This document shows, one piece after another, positions 50,781 to 60,395 of a DNA stretch of 64,000 bases (the first letter of the stretch is position 1; each line of letters starts with the position of its first letter). The position numbers and the translations under genes are program-made. Origin of the DNA: an uncultured Bacteroidota bacterium (GTDB lineage Bacteria; Bacteroidota; Bacteroidia; AKYH767-A; 2013-40CM-41-45); contig CALMQM010000048.1 of the NCBI GenBank assembly GCA_937871435.1, forward strand, positions 1 through 64,000, written 5' to 3'. The notes beneath the pieces were generated by a model, which saw only the letters and a program-made list of their open reading frames with translations, had not been told where the DNA came from and made no database searches.

Positions 50781-53129
50781 TTAGTGTTGAACCATCAGTT
50801 TCTGGCTGATCAATCCACAGCGTACAATATACACTCCGGAATGAAGGTTTTCTGTATTGAAGCTGACGACAGATTTGCCGATGCTTTCAAATACTTTTTG
50901 TCCTACCTGATCAAAGATCTCCAATTGTTTTCCGCTTGCTTCATTCATTCGTATGGTGACCAGAGAATTTGCGGGATTTGGAAAAGCAGTCATGGAAGCT
51001 GTTGCAACAATTTCATCTGCGATACCTGTACTCAGATTATTGTTTGCATTGAATGTTGCCTGCTGAATAACAAAATTTCCGGTACCATTCGGAACACGAG
51101 CGTAACCATAATCTGTAACCTGTTGCCCGAATGTCACCTGATCGGCAAGAGCAACTGAAGCATCCAGCAGATACACGCTTTCTCCGCTACCGCTGAGTTT
51201 AAAGTTTGCATGATACGCGCCCTGGCTGCTGTCTTCATCTGCCCAGATGATGAGGTAATCGTTTGCAGGAATCACAGTGTTTGCAGGAATGGTCCACTTG
51301 TCAGGATTGAAATAATTGTCGGTGAGATAATAACCGCTGATGTCAACCGGTTGAGATGAATTATTGTAGAGTTCAATCCAGTCATCGAATTCACCGGAAC
51401 TATCGGCTGCGGTAGCAGAATTTGACGCCATCACTTCATTAATTACTACGGATGTGTTGGAAGAGATAAGAGGAGCAATAAAATAAATGTAGACATTGTG
51501 TTCAGCGCCTTTCGGATCGTAGGTAACAGTTTTCGCGGAATTGGCGGATGCTGCTTCTACATAAAAACGAACCCATGATCCGGCACTGTGTCCGGGAATT
51601 GTGGCTCCGTAGATTCCATCCCCGGATAAGCTGTCGTTATGTGCCCCGTCATCAAACATAAGTACAGGAGTAAAGTTGCCTACAATTTCATTTGAGTAAT
51701 AGAGTGTCACATGATCAATTCCATTTCCTGAGCTAATGTTCGCGCGAACGTTTACGTCCTGCATCGAAACAGGCTGATTCCAGGCTGTTCCATTTGTATA
51801 ATATGCAACATCACTGATCTGAGGGCCAACCTGAGTTACTTCTGAATTAGTGAGGATATAATTTTTCCGGTTTACCATGAAATCTTTTACTTCCTGCACA
51901 CCATTTGTGAAATCAGTATATGTATAAATTTTCTTCGGATCGTTGTACACCATTGTATCGATGAGATTTTTGTATTCATCAATCACCTGGTAGGCGCTGG
52001 TAGTATCGAAATCTTCGTCCAATAAAGTTCGAAGATGAGCGAGATATCTCTGACGCCATTGCGGACGTGCCAGAATTTTATTAAGTAGTGGATAATTCAC
52101 ATTTGTTTCGTGATAGAATGCACTCCAGGAAGTGGCGAGGTTAGCTTCAAAAGCGCTGTTTCCGTCATATTCCTGTGGAGTCATGCGTCCAGTTTCAATT
52201 TCATAATATGTGTAGTAATCCATTTTTCCTTTGTACACATAACTGTCGTCATCACAAAACAGAATTTCACTTGCAAGGAACCACAAAGTGCGATCGATAT
52301 CAAGCACAGCAGGAAGAAGTGTATCCAGCCCGGCGCCAGTGCTGTTATTCAATACATCACATGTATGTACAAGATCATCCCAAGGGTTTGTTTTGGTGAA
52401 TGATTTTAATTGATAGTAAGGTTGATAATCGGTAGAATCCGGTCCGCGGTAATTCAATGCTGCAGTCCCATCACCCCAGCCACCGCCACCACCGCCGCCA
52501 CCGGTAGACCTGTCGGCGCGCCAGTTTGTGCCATTATTGGTCATGAACCATTCTTTCAAAAAATCACCATTAAGCTGTTGAACGATCGGATACACTCCCC
52601 AATTTCCACCATTAATATACAATTTCACAAAAGCGGATTTCGCGGCAGGAATATGTTTTTTGATTTGATGCTGGTAAAATACTTCATGGATAAAGGAAGG
52701 ATCCTGGAAGGCATTATTCAGATTAAAAATATTGTATCCGAAAAGATCCTGTCCGGGAACAAATGAGTTGGTAGTAATATTGAATGATTTTTTTTGTCCC
52801 TGCACTCCGGAATAGGAAGTTTGCCCTTTGAAACGAACTCCCACGCTGTCGTAGACAATACCATCTACAGTCATAGTAGCCGGCAGATCGGTTTTGCTGT
52901 TGTAGTTTTGAGTAAGTAAAGTCCAGTAATTTGACTGAGGAAAATCCAGATAAATATTCCTTACAAGGTCTTGTTCAAACAAACCGGTATTTGGTAAATC
53001 ACCTGTAAAAAGCATTCTGCCATCGGGGGAGAGATGCATTTCATCGGGTAAATTTTGCGCAGACAAGGTGCAAGTGCTGAGTGTGAGCAGCAGTAAAGCA
53101 ACCCTGCTCAAAGAGTGAAACATTTTCAT
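50781..53129 (-). CDS. CotH kinase family T9SS protein with lamin-tail domain
   Basis: 782 residues. Signal peptide to about residue 24, then a CotH-like domain (residues ~55-380): RFKGQTSYSGVQGQKKSFNI, FVKLYINGGNWGVYPIVQQL, a poly-glycine loop (STGGGGGGGGWGDG), FCDDDSYVYKGKMDYYTY and TPQEYDGNSAF. The aspartates in DDDS and EYDG fit the metal site of CotH kinases, though the second motif departs from the usual PWDL. A ~100-residue lamin-tail domain (VINEVMASNS to LDASVALAD) and a T9SS type A sorting domain (AFPNPANSLVTIRM to the end) follow. Such secreted proteins may bind or phosphorylate surface targets; activity unproven. Confidence 0.85.
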   Translation of the reverse strand: MKMFHSLSRVALLLLTLSTCTLSAQNLPDEMHLSPDGRMLFTGDLPNTGLFEQDLVRNIYLDFPQSNYWTLLTQNYNSKTDLPATMTVDGIVYDSVGVRFKGQTSYSGVQGQKKSFNITTNSFVPGQDLFGYNIFNLNNAFQDPSFIHEVFYQHQIKKHIPAAKSAFVKLYINGGNWGVYPIVQQLNGDFLKEWFMTNNGTNWRADRSTGGGGGGGGWGDGTAALNYRGPDSTDYQPYYQLKSFTKTNPWDDLVHTCDVLNNSTGAGLDTLLPAVLDIDRTLWFLASEILFCDDDSYVYKGKMDYYTYYEIETGRMTPQEYDGNSAFEANLATSWSAFYHETNVNYPLLNKILARPQWRQRYLAHLRTLLDEDFDTTSAYQVIDEYKNLIDTMVYNDPKKIYTYTDFTNGVQEVKDFMVNRKNYILTNSEVTQVGPQISDVAYYTNGTAWNQPVSMQDVNVRANISSGNGIDHVTLYYSNEIVGNFTPVLMFDDGAHNDSLSGDGIYGATIPGHSAGSWVRFYVEAASANSAKTVTYDPKGAEHNVYIYFIAPLISSNTSVVINEVMASNSATAADSSGEFDDWIELYNNSSQPVDISGYYLTDNYFNPDKWTIPANTVIPANDYLIIWADEDSSQGAYHANFKLSGSGESVYLLDASVALADQVTFGQQVTDYGYARVPNGTGNFVIQQATFNANNNLSTGIADEIVATASMTAFPNPANSLVTIRMNEASGKQLEIFDQVGQKVFESIGKSVVSFNTENLHSGVYIVRCGLISQKLMVQH

Positions 53130-53351
53130 AGATATAGAAGTGGAATTTATTCGGAGTAAACTTAAATTATTTCTTCGTACGAGAAATAAAAATGGGATGA
53201 ATGAAGGGATATTATCGGTAAATCAAGAAATTGCTCACAAAGAAAAGCTTGTTCAGAGTAAAATTCAATTGTGAATGAAAATCAAACAGTATTATTCTAA
53301 ATCCTGATGAAATTGTTTGAAAAAAGCAATGAACTGGGATGGAGTACAGAT

Positions 53352-54284
53352 TTATCTTCTTCTTCCTTTGCTTGAAGTCTTGCCAGAAGGTGATCCGGAG
53401 CGTTTTTTATTTCTTTTATCCGGATTATTTCTGTTCGTATTTCCGGATGATTGTGTTGAACCGTTTTTTTTGTTGGAGTGTTTTCCGGAATCGAAAATTT
53501 TTTTGGATGAATGCTTTCTTTTATTAGCTGACCAACTCTTTTCTTTTTCTTTGTTACGGAAATTATTTTGATCCGCTTCGGAAGAAGAGTTTTCAATCAG
53601 TGAATACAATTCTTTCATTTCTTCATCTGTCAGATTTCGCCATTCGCCGGGAGGAAGTCCTTTCAAATTGATATTCATAATACGGACGCGTTCCAGTTTC
53701 ACGACATCATATCCAAAGTGTTCGCACATTCGCCGAATCTGACGGTTAAGTCCCTGTATGAGTGTGATTCGAAATGTAAAAGCGCTTTCCTGAACAACTT
53801 TGCATTTTTTTGTTGTCACTCCCAGCATCGGCACTCCTCTTGACATTCCCTGAATTACTTCATCAGTCAGAGGCAGATTCACTGTGACTACGTATTCTTT
53901 TTCATGCTTATTCCCTGCGCGGAGAATTTTGTTCACGATGTCACCATTGTTGGTAAGAAAAATCAAACCTTGTGAATCTTTGTCGAGCCTGCCAACAGGG
54001 AAGATACGCTGACTGTGATTTACAAACTGTACAATGTTATCGGGCACACCTTCTTCTGTAGTTGAGGTGATCCCGACAGGTTTGTTCAACGCGATAAAAA
54101 TTAAATCCTCTTCCTGGCGTGGTTCGAGTTCATGACCATTTACACGCACCCGATCACCAACTTTTACCTGGTCACCAATTTGCGCCCTTCGCCCGTTGAT
54201 GTACACATTTCCCTGTTCGATGTAGCGATCAGCTTCCCTTCGTGAACAAAGGCCACTCTCACTGATAAATTTATTCAATCGCAT
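53352..54284 (-). CDS. rluF: 23S rRNA pseudouridine synthase RluF-like, with basic tail
   Basis: 310 residues. The N-terminal ~60 residues are the S4 RNA-binding domain ([20 protein letters not shown]). The pseudouridine synthase domain carries the catalytic aspartate in [19 protein letters not shown] and the later [15 protein letters not shown], both typical of RluF. It modifies U2604 of 23S rRNA in E. coli. The last ~70 residues are an extremely basic, low-complexity tail ([15 protein letters not shown] and similar) with no homologue in the E. coli enzyme. Convincing throughout apart from the tail. Confidence 0.92.
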   Translation of the reverse strand: MRLNKFISESGLCSRREADRYIEQGNVYINGRRAQIGDQVKVGDRVRVNGHELEPRQEEDLIFIALNKPVGITSTTEEGVPDNIVQFVNHSQRIFPVGRLDKDSQGLIFLTNNGDIVNKILRAGNKHEKEYVVTVNLPLTDEVIQGMSRGVPMLGVTTKKCKVVQESAFTFRITLIQGLNRQIRRMCEHFGYDVVKLERVRIMNINLKGLPPGEWRNLTDEEMKELYSLIENSSSEADQNNFRNKEKEKSWSANKRKHSSKKIFDSGKHSNKKNGSTQSSGNTNRNNPDKRNKKRSGSPSGKTSSKGRRR

Positions 54285-54446
54285 TGTGTTCAGCTTGTGT
54301 GGCTATGTACAATTAAACAGGAGTAAAATTTATTCTGAAGAGATATTTCTACCGATGTTATTCCTTTTCTGTTTTTAGAGGAGTTCCTCATAAATTTCAG
54401 TAGTGAAGTGATAAGAAATTCTATTCGAAATAATGAATTGTCAAAA

Positions 54447-54902
54447 TCAAACACCAAATTGTGACAGATGATGATTCAGGTGTTTGTAAAACATTGTATT
54501 CCATTCATCCACCTTGAGTACGCCAAATGAATGTGATTCTTTTTTATCAAAATATTTCTCACCCAAATTCTGAGTCTTTTGAATGTATTGAATGAGTCTG
54601 GCTTTTTCTGTTTCGAAAACTCTTGGATCTGTAATTAAAAACTGTGGGGCTGTTCTGCTGTTTTTCTTATAAGGAACATCCGTCACGACTGTTTTCTTTA
54701 CCAGTGCTTTCAAAATAAATTTCATGAATGCGGATGGTTTAGGATGAATATCATCGTAAATCATTTCGTAGGTGACACAACAATGAGCAAGCATTTGTGC
54801 AACATTCATTTTTCCCCACACAGGCTGAGTTTCAGACGTAAGTTTGTTGATGCGGGAAATAATTTCATTCGAAACTTCCGGAGTAAATATATTTTTTATC
54901 AT
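54447..54902 (-). CDS. DUF1569 (DinB-superfamily) protein
   Basis: 151 residues. DUF1569 members are four-helix DinB-like proteins; the motif WGKMNVAQMLAHCC near residue 29 and the closing NTMFYKHLNHHLSQFGV near 135 place the expected histidines of a metal site. No catalytic role is known. There is no signal peptide. The gene is alone between rluF and the divergent two-propeller gene. A second DinB-like gene lies at 876-1367. Confidence 0.82.
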   Translation of the reverse strand: MIKNIFTPEVSNEIISRINKLTSETQPVWGKMNVAQMLAHCCVTYEMIYDDIHPKPSAFMKFILKALVKKTVVTDVPYKKNSRTAPQFLITDPRVFETEKARLIQYIQKTQNLGEKYFDKKESHSFGVLKVDEWNTMFYKHLNHHLSQFGV

Positions 54903-55160
54903 GCTGATAGATAAATGAAATTGATGCTGGTTTTTATCACGACTTGTTTTGACAATATTAATCTGAAATGTACAGGTATCCTATGAATTTTTTGAATTTG
55001 TCTATAAAAATTTATTACAGAGTTAATCCTGAATTGAACGAAATCCTGCAGTTCCAAAAGGATAAAAACAAGGAATTTCTGCTGTTTTTAGAAGGTTCAA
55101 TCCGAATTTTTTCATCCACGAAATCCTCATTATCTTGACGCCTGTCAAATTAAATTTCAT

Positions 55161-58100
55161 ATGAAAAATAGTATTCTCTTCTTTGGATTTTTACTTCTTT
55201 CTGTTTGTTCTCAAGCCCAGCAGGCATACTATTCCTGGCATGAACAATTTCCTGGATCAAATATCATGAGCGTTTCAACAATGAGTAACGGAGATGTTCT
55301 TACGCATGGTGATTTCTGGGGAATAATAGATTTTGATCCGGATCCTGTTGTTGCGCACTATATGGACGTGACCAATGGGCGCTACTTTTTTGCGCGTAAA
55401 TCGGCAGACGGACAATATATCTGGGCAGTAAATTTTGACAGTCTGGCAACTCTGTCGGTCGAAGGAATGGTAGTGGATGAGGACGACAACATTTTGATTG
55501 CAGGAAGCTTTTACGGCACAGCGGATATGGCTCCCGGTCCTGCAGTCTACCTGATTCAGGCAACACAAATTGATGTATTCTTTGCCAAGTATAGCGGGCA
55601 GGATGGGCATCTGATTTGTGCAAAAACGTTTGGTTCCACTCAGCAGGATCATATTGGTGCAATATGTGGCGACAGGGACGGAAACATTTTGCTTACGGGT
55701 TCTTTTTATTCTCCAATAAATGTTGATCCGAATGGATCTTATATTCTCACAACAGGTGGTTTTGCGGATATTTATGTAGCCAAATACGATAGTACAGGAC
55801 AACTGATTACTGCCGCTCAGATCAGCAGCGCATCAGGAGATCAGTCTTCGGGTATTATCACTGATAATAGCAATGCTGTTTATGTAACTGGTTATGTTCA
55901 GGATTCTGCTGATGTTGATCCGGGGGCTGGGGTCTACAAAGTTCCGGCTTCAATGTTTTTAATGAAGATGGATGAAAATTTTAATTTTCAGAAAGCAGTT
56001 GCCTTCTATGGAAATGGATACCCTTCACCCAGGCAAATGATCATTGATGCGAACTCTGATTTAGTCATAGCCGGAGAAATCCGTAGTCCGAATGGAGTTG
56101 ATTTCGATGGGTCAGCTGGTACTGCCATTGTTTCTTCGCAAAGTTTGGGAGATGCGTTCATCACTCGCCAGGATACCGGACTGAATTATATCAGTGCAAT
56201 CGATATCGAGGCCAACACGGTCTCTCAACCCTGGGGATTGTCTACCGACCCAGCCGGAAATGTCTACGCTTCTTTTTATTTCCAGGGAGATGTAGACGTG
56301 GATCCGGGACCTGGTGTTGTCAGTTATACTTCCCTGAATAATTCTTCAGATATATTATTGGCAAAATATTCGCCACAACTTCAATTATTGTGGTCTTATT
56401 CGATGGGAAGTAATGGAACCGAATTCGGATTTGACATTGCGGCAGGGCAAGGAAATAAATTCTATGCCTGCGGATATTTTTCACAAAGCATAGATGCAGA
56501 ACCAGGGAGTTCTCAGGTCATACTCACGAGCAGTTCTACTGATGGTTATCTCATTTGTTACAACCAATGTCTGCCGCAAACCTATACTGTGCCTGCAACA
56601 ATTTGTCATGGACAGGATTATATTTTTGGCAACGACTCATTGCGAACTTCAGGCTCTTTTACACAACGGTTTAGTTCCGTTTCTTCCTGCGACAGCATTG
56701 TTACACTTGAACTCACGGTGGTTTCTCCTGTAATTGATTTATGTCTATCCGACACGACAATTTCCAGCAAAGCGATCAATGCTTCCTATCAGTGGATCAA
56801 TTGCACATCAAATACACCTGTTAGCGGAGCCACCGCTCAGAATTTTCATGTTCCGGATAACAATGGCTATGCTGTGAAGATTACGCAATCCGGTTGTGTG
56901 GATACTTCTGAATGCATGCAGTTGTATCAAAATGGAAATCGTCGGGTGCCGGAATTTGCCTGGGGGAGTTTAATGCCCTATCAGATGTTTGGAGGAGCTC
57001 ACGCAATGCGTATAGGAAGATATGGAGATATTTATGTAAGCGGAGAAATTACAGATATCGCGAATTTTAATTTGCTCAGCGGACCGGATTATTCCCTGAG
57101 TGCAGTCGATAATCACCGCTATTTTTGTCTGGCTAAATACAATGAGAACCGAGAATATCAGTGGGCATTTGCCTGTGGAGCTCCGGTTTCTACCGGACCT
57201 TATCCTGAAGTAGTGATTACAGCTATGGAACTGGATTCCACCGATAATATTTATGTAGCAGGCTATTACAGAACAGCTTTTGATTGTGATCCCGGTTCCG
57301 GCGTAACGATGTTACCGGATAATACTTTGCAGAATACATTTTTAGCAAAGTACACGACGAGCGGACAATTGATTTGGGCGAATTATATGGAAAATGCCGG
57401 AGGGTTTACAGAAATCAATTCCATTTTCACTGACAATTCAGGGCATGTATATCTCGGTGGTAATGCCACCGGTACGATCAGTATCAATACAGTATCCGGT
57501 ACAGCTTCGGCAACTGCGAGCGGATTACATTGTTTGATGTTGATGCAATTCAATTCTGCTACCGGAGCGTATGGATGGAATTTTATTCCTCCAGCCGGTA
57601 CTTTTGGTGATTGTGATGTTTCCGGTGGAGCCTGCGATCCGGCGGGTAACATTATTTTCTCCGGTTATTTCAGTCTGCAAATAGATTTTGATCCGGACAC
57701 AGGCACTACCAATCTTACTCCTGCGGTTGTTGGCGCGAATGACGCATTCCTTGTCAAGTTCACTCCCAATCGTCAGCTCGTGTGGGCTAAAAAGCGCAAC
57801 TCTATTTGTGATTATACTTCACCAACATCTGCTTACAGTGTACTGACGGATTGTGACAGCAATGTATACTGGTCAGGGACATGTCTCGGAGCATTTATTT
57901 CCAAATATTCGTCCAATGGAACTTTGATTCAAAATTATCCTATCTCAAGTGAAAGATCCTACGGTCGGGATCTGGCAATGGACGAAATGAATAATTTGTA
58001 TTTCCAGATTAACTACTACGATTCCTGTCACACCGGTACGGATACATTTTACGCCAACAATGGAAGTGAAGCGCTCTTTTGCAAATTCAGAAATGACGGA

Positions 58101-58778
58101 CGATATGATTGGGCAGCCCGCTTATATAATCCGGATAGAGATGATCAGGCAACAACAATTGATGTTGACAGAAAGGGTAATATCTATACACTCGGAAATT
58201 TCTCCGATACAATTGATGTTGATGCAAGTAATGCTGTGTACAATCTTACCGCCCCTTCCGGTTTCCATGTTTACCTTGTCAAATACGGAGAAGGATGTGC
58301 TCCTGTGGACACCGCACTGAGCGGAGATTCAACATTGCTTAGCGGACCGGATACATGCAGCTGGTATCAATGGATGGATTGTACTACAGGACAAATTGTT
58401 CCCGGGGCAAATCAATCGTCGATACAACCTTTGAATGCCGGATTTTACAGAGCTATTATTTATCAGGGAGAATGCGTAGATACATCCGGCTGTCATTACA
58501 TGGCTGCTTTTAATTCAATGGATGAAAAATACAGATTTGATTTTTCTGTCTGGCCCAACCCTGTGAGCTCGGATCAATTAGAGATCAGATCAGAATATTC
58601 AATTCAGTCTGTGGAATTATACAATGTAAATGGAATGAAAGTATTCTCTGATCAGCAGACTAACCGTAAGAAATCTTTCAGTATTTACACCGTTGATTTG
58701 AGCGATGGAGTGTACTATCTGAAAGTACTTGATGATCATGGGCGCAGGGGATCAAAGAAAATTGTAGTGATGAGATAA
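55161..58778 (+). CDS. Large T9SS protein with two beta-propeller-like halves
   Basis: 1205 residues. Signal peptide (KNSILFFGFLLLSVCSQA). The first ~440 residues contain repeats with a (V/F)DxDPGxG-type signature and strand patterns such as DNILIAGSFYGTADMAPGP, as in SBBP beta-propeller repeats. A disulfide-like module follows (CLPQTYTVPATICHG to SECMQLY), then a second propeller (residues ~600-1060), and a shortened copy of the same module (CSWYQWMDCTTGQIV). The end is a T9SS type A sorting domain (VWPNPVSSDQLEIRS to the last residue). Predicted cell-surface or released protein; function unknown. Confidence 0.8.
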   Translation: MKNSILFFGFLLLSVCSQAQQAYYSWHEQFPGSNIMSVSTMSNGDVLTHGDFWGIIDFDPDPVVAHYMDVTNGRYFFARKSADGQYIWAVNFDSLATLSVEGMVVDEDDNILIAGSFYGTADMAPGPAVYLIQATQIDVFFAKYSGQDGHLICAKTFGSTQQDHIGAICGDRDGNILLTGSFYSPINVDPNGSYILTTGGFADIYVAKYDSTGQLITAAQISSASGDQSSGIITDNSNAVYVTGYVQDSADVDPGAGVYKVPASMFLMKMDENFNFQKAVAFYGNGYPSPRQMIIDANSDLVIAGEIRSPNGVDFDGSAGTAIVSSQSLGDAFITRQDTGLNYISAIDIEANTVSQPWGLSTDPAGNVYASFYFQGDVDVDPGPGVVSYTSLNNSSDILLAKYSPQLQLLWSYSMGSNGTEFGFDIAAGQGNKFYACGYFSQSIDAEPGSSQVILTSSSTDGYLICYNQCLPQTYTVPATICHGQDYIFGNDSLRTSGSFTQRFSSVSSCDSIVTLELTVVSPVIDLCLSDTTISSKAINASYQWINCTSNTPVSGATAQNFHVPDNNGYAVKITQSGCVDTSECMQLYQNGNRRVPEFAWGSLMPYQMFGGAHAMRIGRYGDIYVSGEITDIANFNLLSGPDYSLSAVDNHRYFCLAKYNENREYQWAFACGAPVSTGPYPEVVITAMELDSTDNIYVAGYYRTAFDCDPGSGVTMLPDNTLQNTFLAKYTTSGQLIWANYMENAGGFTEINSIFTDNSGHVYLGGNATGTISINTVSGTASATASGLHCLMLMQFNSATGAYGWNFIPPAGTFGDCDVSGGACDPAGNIIFSGYFSLQIDFDPDTGTTNLTPAVVGANDAFLVKFTPNRQLVWAKKRNSICDYTSPTSAYSVLTDCDSNVYWSGTCLGAFISKYSSNGTLIQNYPISSERSYGRDLAMDEMNNLYFQINYYDSCHTGTDTFYANNGSEALFCKFRNDGRYDWAARLYNPDRDDQATTIDVDRKGNIYTLGNFSDTIDVDASNAVYNLTAPSGFHVYLVKYGEGCAPVDTALSGDSTLLSGPDTCSWYQWMDCTTGQIVPGANQSSIQPLNAGFYRAIIYQGECVDTSGCHYMAAFNSMDEKYRFDFSVWPNPVSSDQLEIRSEYSIQSVELYNVNGMKVFSDQQTNRKKSFSIYTVDLSDGVYYLKVLDDHGRRGSKKIVVMR

Positions 58779-58879
58779 TGCCTGTACTTCCTCAGTTCAA
58801 TCTGATAAAAGCTATTCGGATAAAAATTGAAACTTAACAGATCAATGAAAAGATTAATTTTGTCCGGAGATTCTTCTTT

Positions 58880-59440
58880 ATGAAAAACATTGCCATTTTC
58901 GCTTCAGGATCCGGAACCAATGCGGAAGCGATCATCCGTCATTTTCAGGGATCATCCACGCATCGGATTGTAAGTGTCTATTGCAACAAAGCGAATGCGG
59001 GTGTGCTGGAACGTGCTCAACGATTGCACGTGAATACCAGGATTTTCAACAAGGATGAATTGAATAATGAGGCTCATTTTTTGTCCTTGTTGAAAACGGA
59101 TCAAGTGGAGTACATCGTACTTGCAGGATTTCTCTGGCTTGTTCCGGAATATTTAATTCGTACATATTCACATCGCATCATCAACATTCATCCCGCCTTG
59201 TTGCCGGCTTTTGGTGGCAAAGGCTTTTATGGAGAAAGAGTGCATCAGGCTGTAGTGGACGCTAAACTTCCACTGTCAGGCATAACGATTCATGAAGTCA
59301 ACGAAAAATTTGACGAAGGAAAGATTCTTTTTCAGGCTGCTTGTTATTGTTCTCCATCAGATACTGCAACTTCACTGGCTCAAAAGATCCACGCACTTGA
59401 ACACGCTTATTTTCCTGTGGTGCTTGAAAAAATTCTTTGA
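58880..59440 (+). CDS. purN: Phosphoribosylglycinamide formyltransferase
   Basis: 186 residues. PurN transfers a formyl group from 10-formyltetrahydrofolate to GAR in purine synthesis. The glycinamide ribonucleotide loop IFASGSGTNAEAI is at the N-terminus, the catalytic INIHPALLPAFGGKGFYG follows near residue 98, and the later LSGITIHEVNEKFDEG contributes the catalytic Asp. The protein is slightly shorter than E. coli PurN (212). Its stop codon is 12 bp from that of the SGNH-like gene, convergent. Confidence 0.96.
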   Translation: MKNIAIFASGSGTNAEAIIRHFQGSSTHRIVSVYCNKANAGVLERAQRLHVNTRIFNKDELNNEAHFLSLLKTDQVEYIVLAGFLWLVPEYLIRTYSHRIINIHPALLPAFGGKGFYGERVHQAVVDAKLPLSGITIHEVNEKFDEGKILFQAACYCSPSDTATSLAQKIHALEHAYFPVVLEKIL

Positions 59441-59452
59441 AACAAATTCCCG

Positions 59453-60394
59453 TTATTCAACAAATAATTTTTCGCCTGTCTGCCTGATGCAAAATGCATT
59501 CAGACTGTCAAGAAAAATTTTCGCGCCATGCATGTTCAGGTGATCAGAATCTCTGAATAAACTGTCTGAAAATCGAAAAAGATCATTTCCGTTCAGGTAG
59601 AAAGTATGTTCTTCTTCAACAAATTTTCGCATCGCTATTCTGGATGATTCGATAGCACGCGTATTCCGAAAACTGTTATAACATGGCGATTTTGGGGTGG
59701 TAAAAAGAATTACGTTATTTCCATGAATCCTGGCAGTCTGCAGAATTTGTTTCAACAACGAAATATTATCCGGAATAAGATCGCCTGAAAATCGGGAGAA
59801 TGTATTTTCTTTTGCTCTCTCTTTGCATTGCTGAATCTGATCACCCTGGCGAAAAAATCCATGCAACATCGGCTTCAGATCGCTGGGTTGATTTCGTAAA
59901 TTAAACAAATAACTTATGTCACGGTTTGTCCTGAAAAAATTGCTTCCTGCCAGCAGACGATTGACAGGCGAATCGTCATCAAGTGTGTCGGTATATTTGT
60001 ACAATGAGCGGTTGATGTATTCCAGTTTGAATTTCGTTTGGTTGTAACCAAGCAACTCTTCATCCACACCAATACAGAGTGTTTTCAAATGCGGAATTTC
60101 TTTCCTGTACTTTTCATACAACACAGCGCTCCAGAATAAATCCATTCCGCCATAGGCAAAAGATACACAAGGTGTGTGTATGCCAAGAGAATCCATTTCA
60201 GCGACAAGAGGAATAGTATGCGAATTGCCTAACCAAAGTATTTCCGCATCCGTTTTTTTGCGTTGGTATTCCTTCATCAGGATGTCTGCCTGGGTTTCAT
60301 AGCTTTTGTATTTCCATTCAAGGAAAAATATCACGAGAATGCTAAAGCTTAACAAAGCCGCGATTTCAAGAAATAAAAGGCGGACAGATTTCAT
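59453..60394 (-). CDS. SGNH-hydrolase-like protein, partner of the MBOAT acyltransferase
   Basis: 313 residues from ATG 60394; a frame to 60430 would overlap the upstream gene. One N-terminal membrane helix (LLFLEIAALLSFSILVIFFL) anchors a periplasmic domain. ILWLGNSHTIPL supplies the nucleophile block (GxSxT-like, here GNSHT) and the C-terminal SDHLNMHGAKIF gives the DxxH pair, so the SGNH/GDSL pattern is recognisable although degenerate. In MBOAT clusters (alginate or polysaccharide O-acetylation) such proteins receive the acyl group in the periplasm. It follows the MBOAT gene with a 1-bp gap (TGATATG), so they are coupled. Confidence 0.75.
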   Translation of the reverse strand: MKSVRLLFLEIAALLSFSILVIFFLEWKYKSYETQADILMKEYQRKKTDAEILWLGNSHTIPLVAEMDSLGIHTPCVSFAYGGMDLFWSAVLYEKYRKEIPHLKTLCIGVDEELLGYNQTKFKLEYINRSLYKYTDTLDDDSPVNRLLAGSNFFRTNRDISYLFNLRNQPSDLKPMLHGFFRQGDQIQQCKERAKENTFSRFSGDLIPDNISLLKQILQTARIHGNNVILFTTPKSPCYNSFRNTRAIESSRIAMRKFVEEEHTFYLNGNDLFRFSDSLFRDSDHLNMHGAKIFLDSLNAFCIRQTGEKLFVE

Positions 60395-60395
60395 A

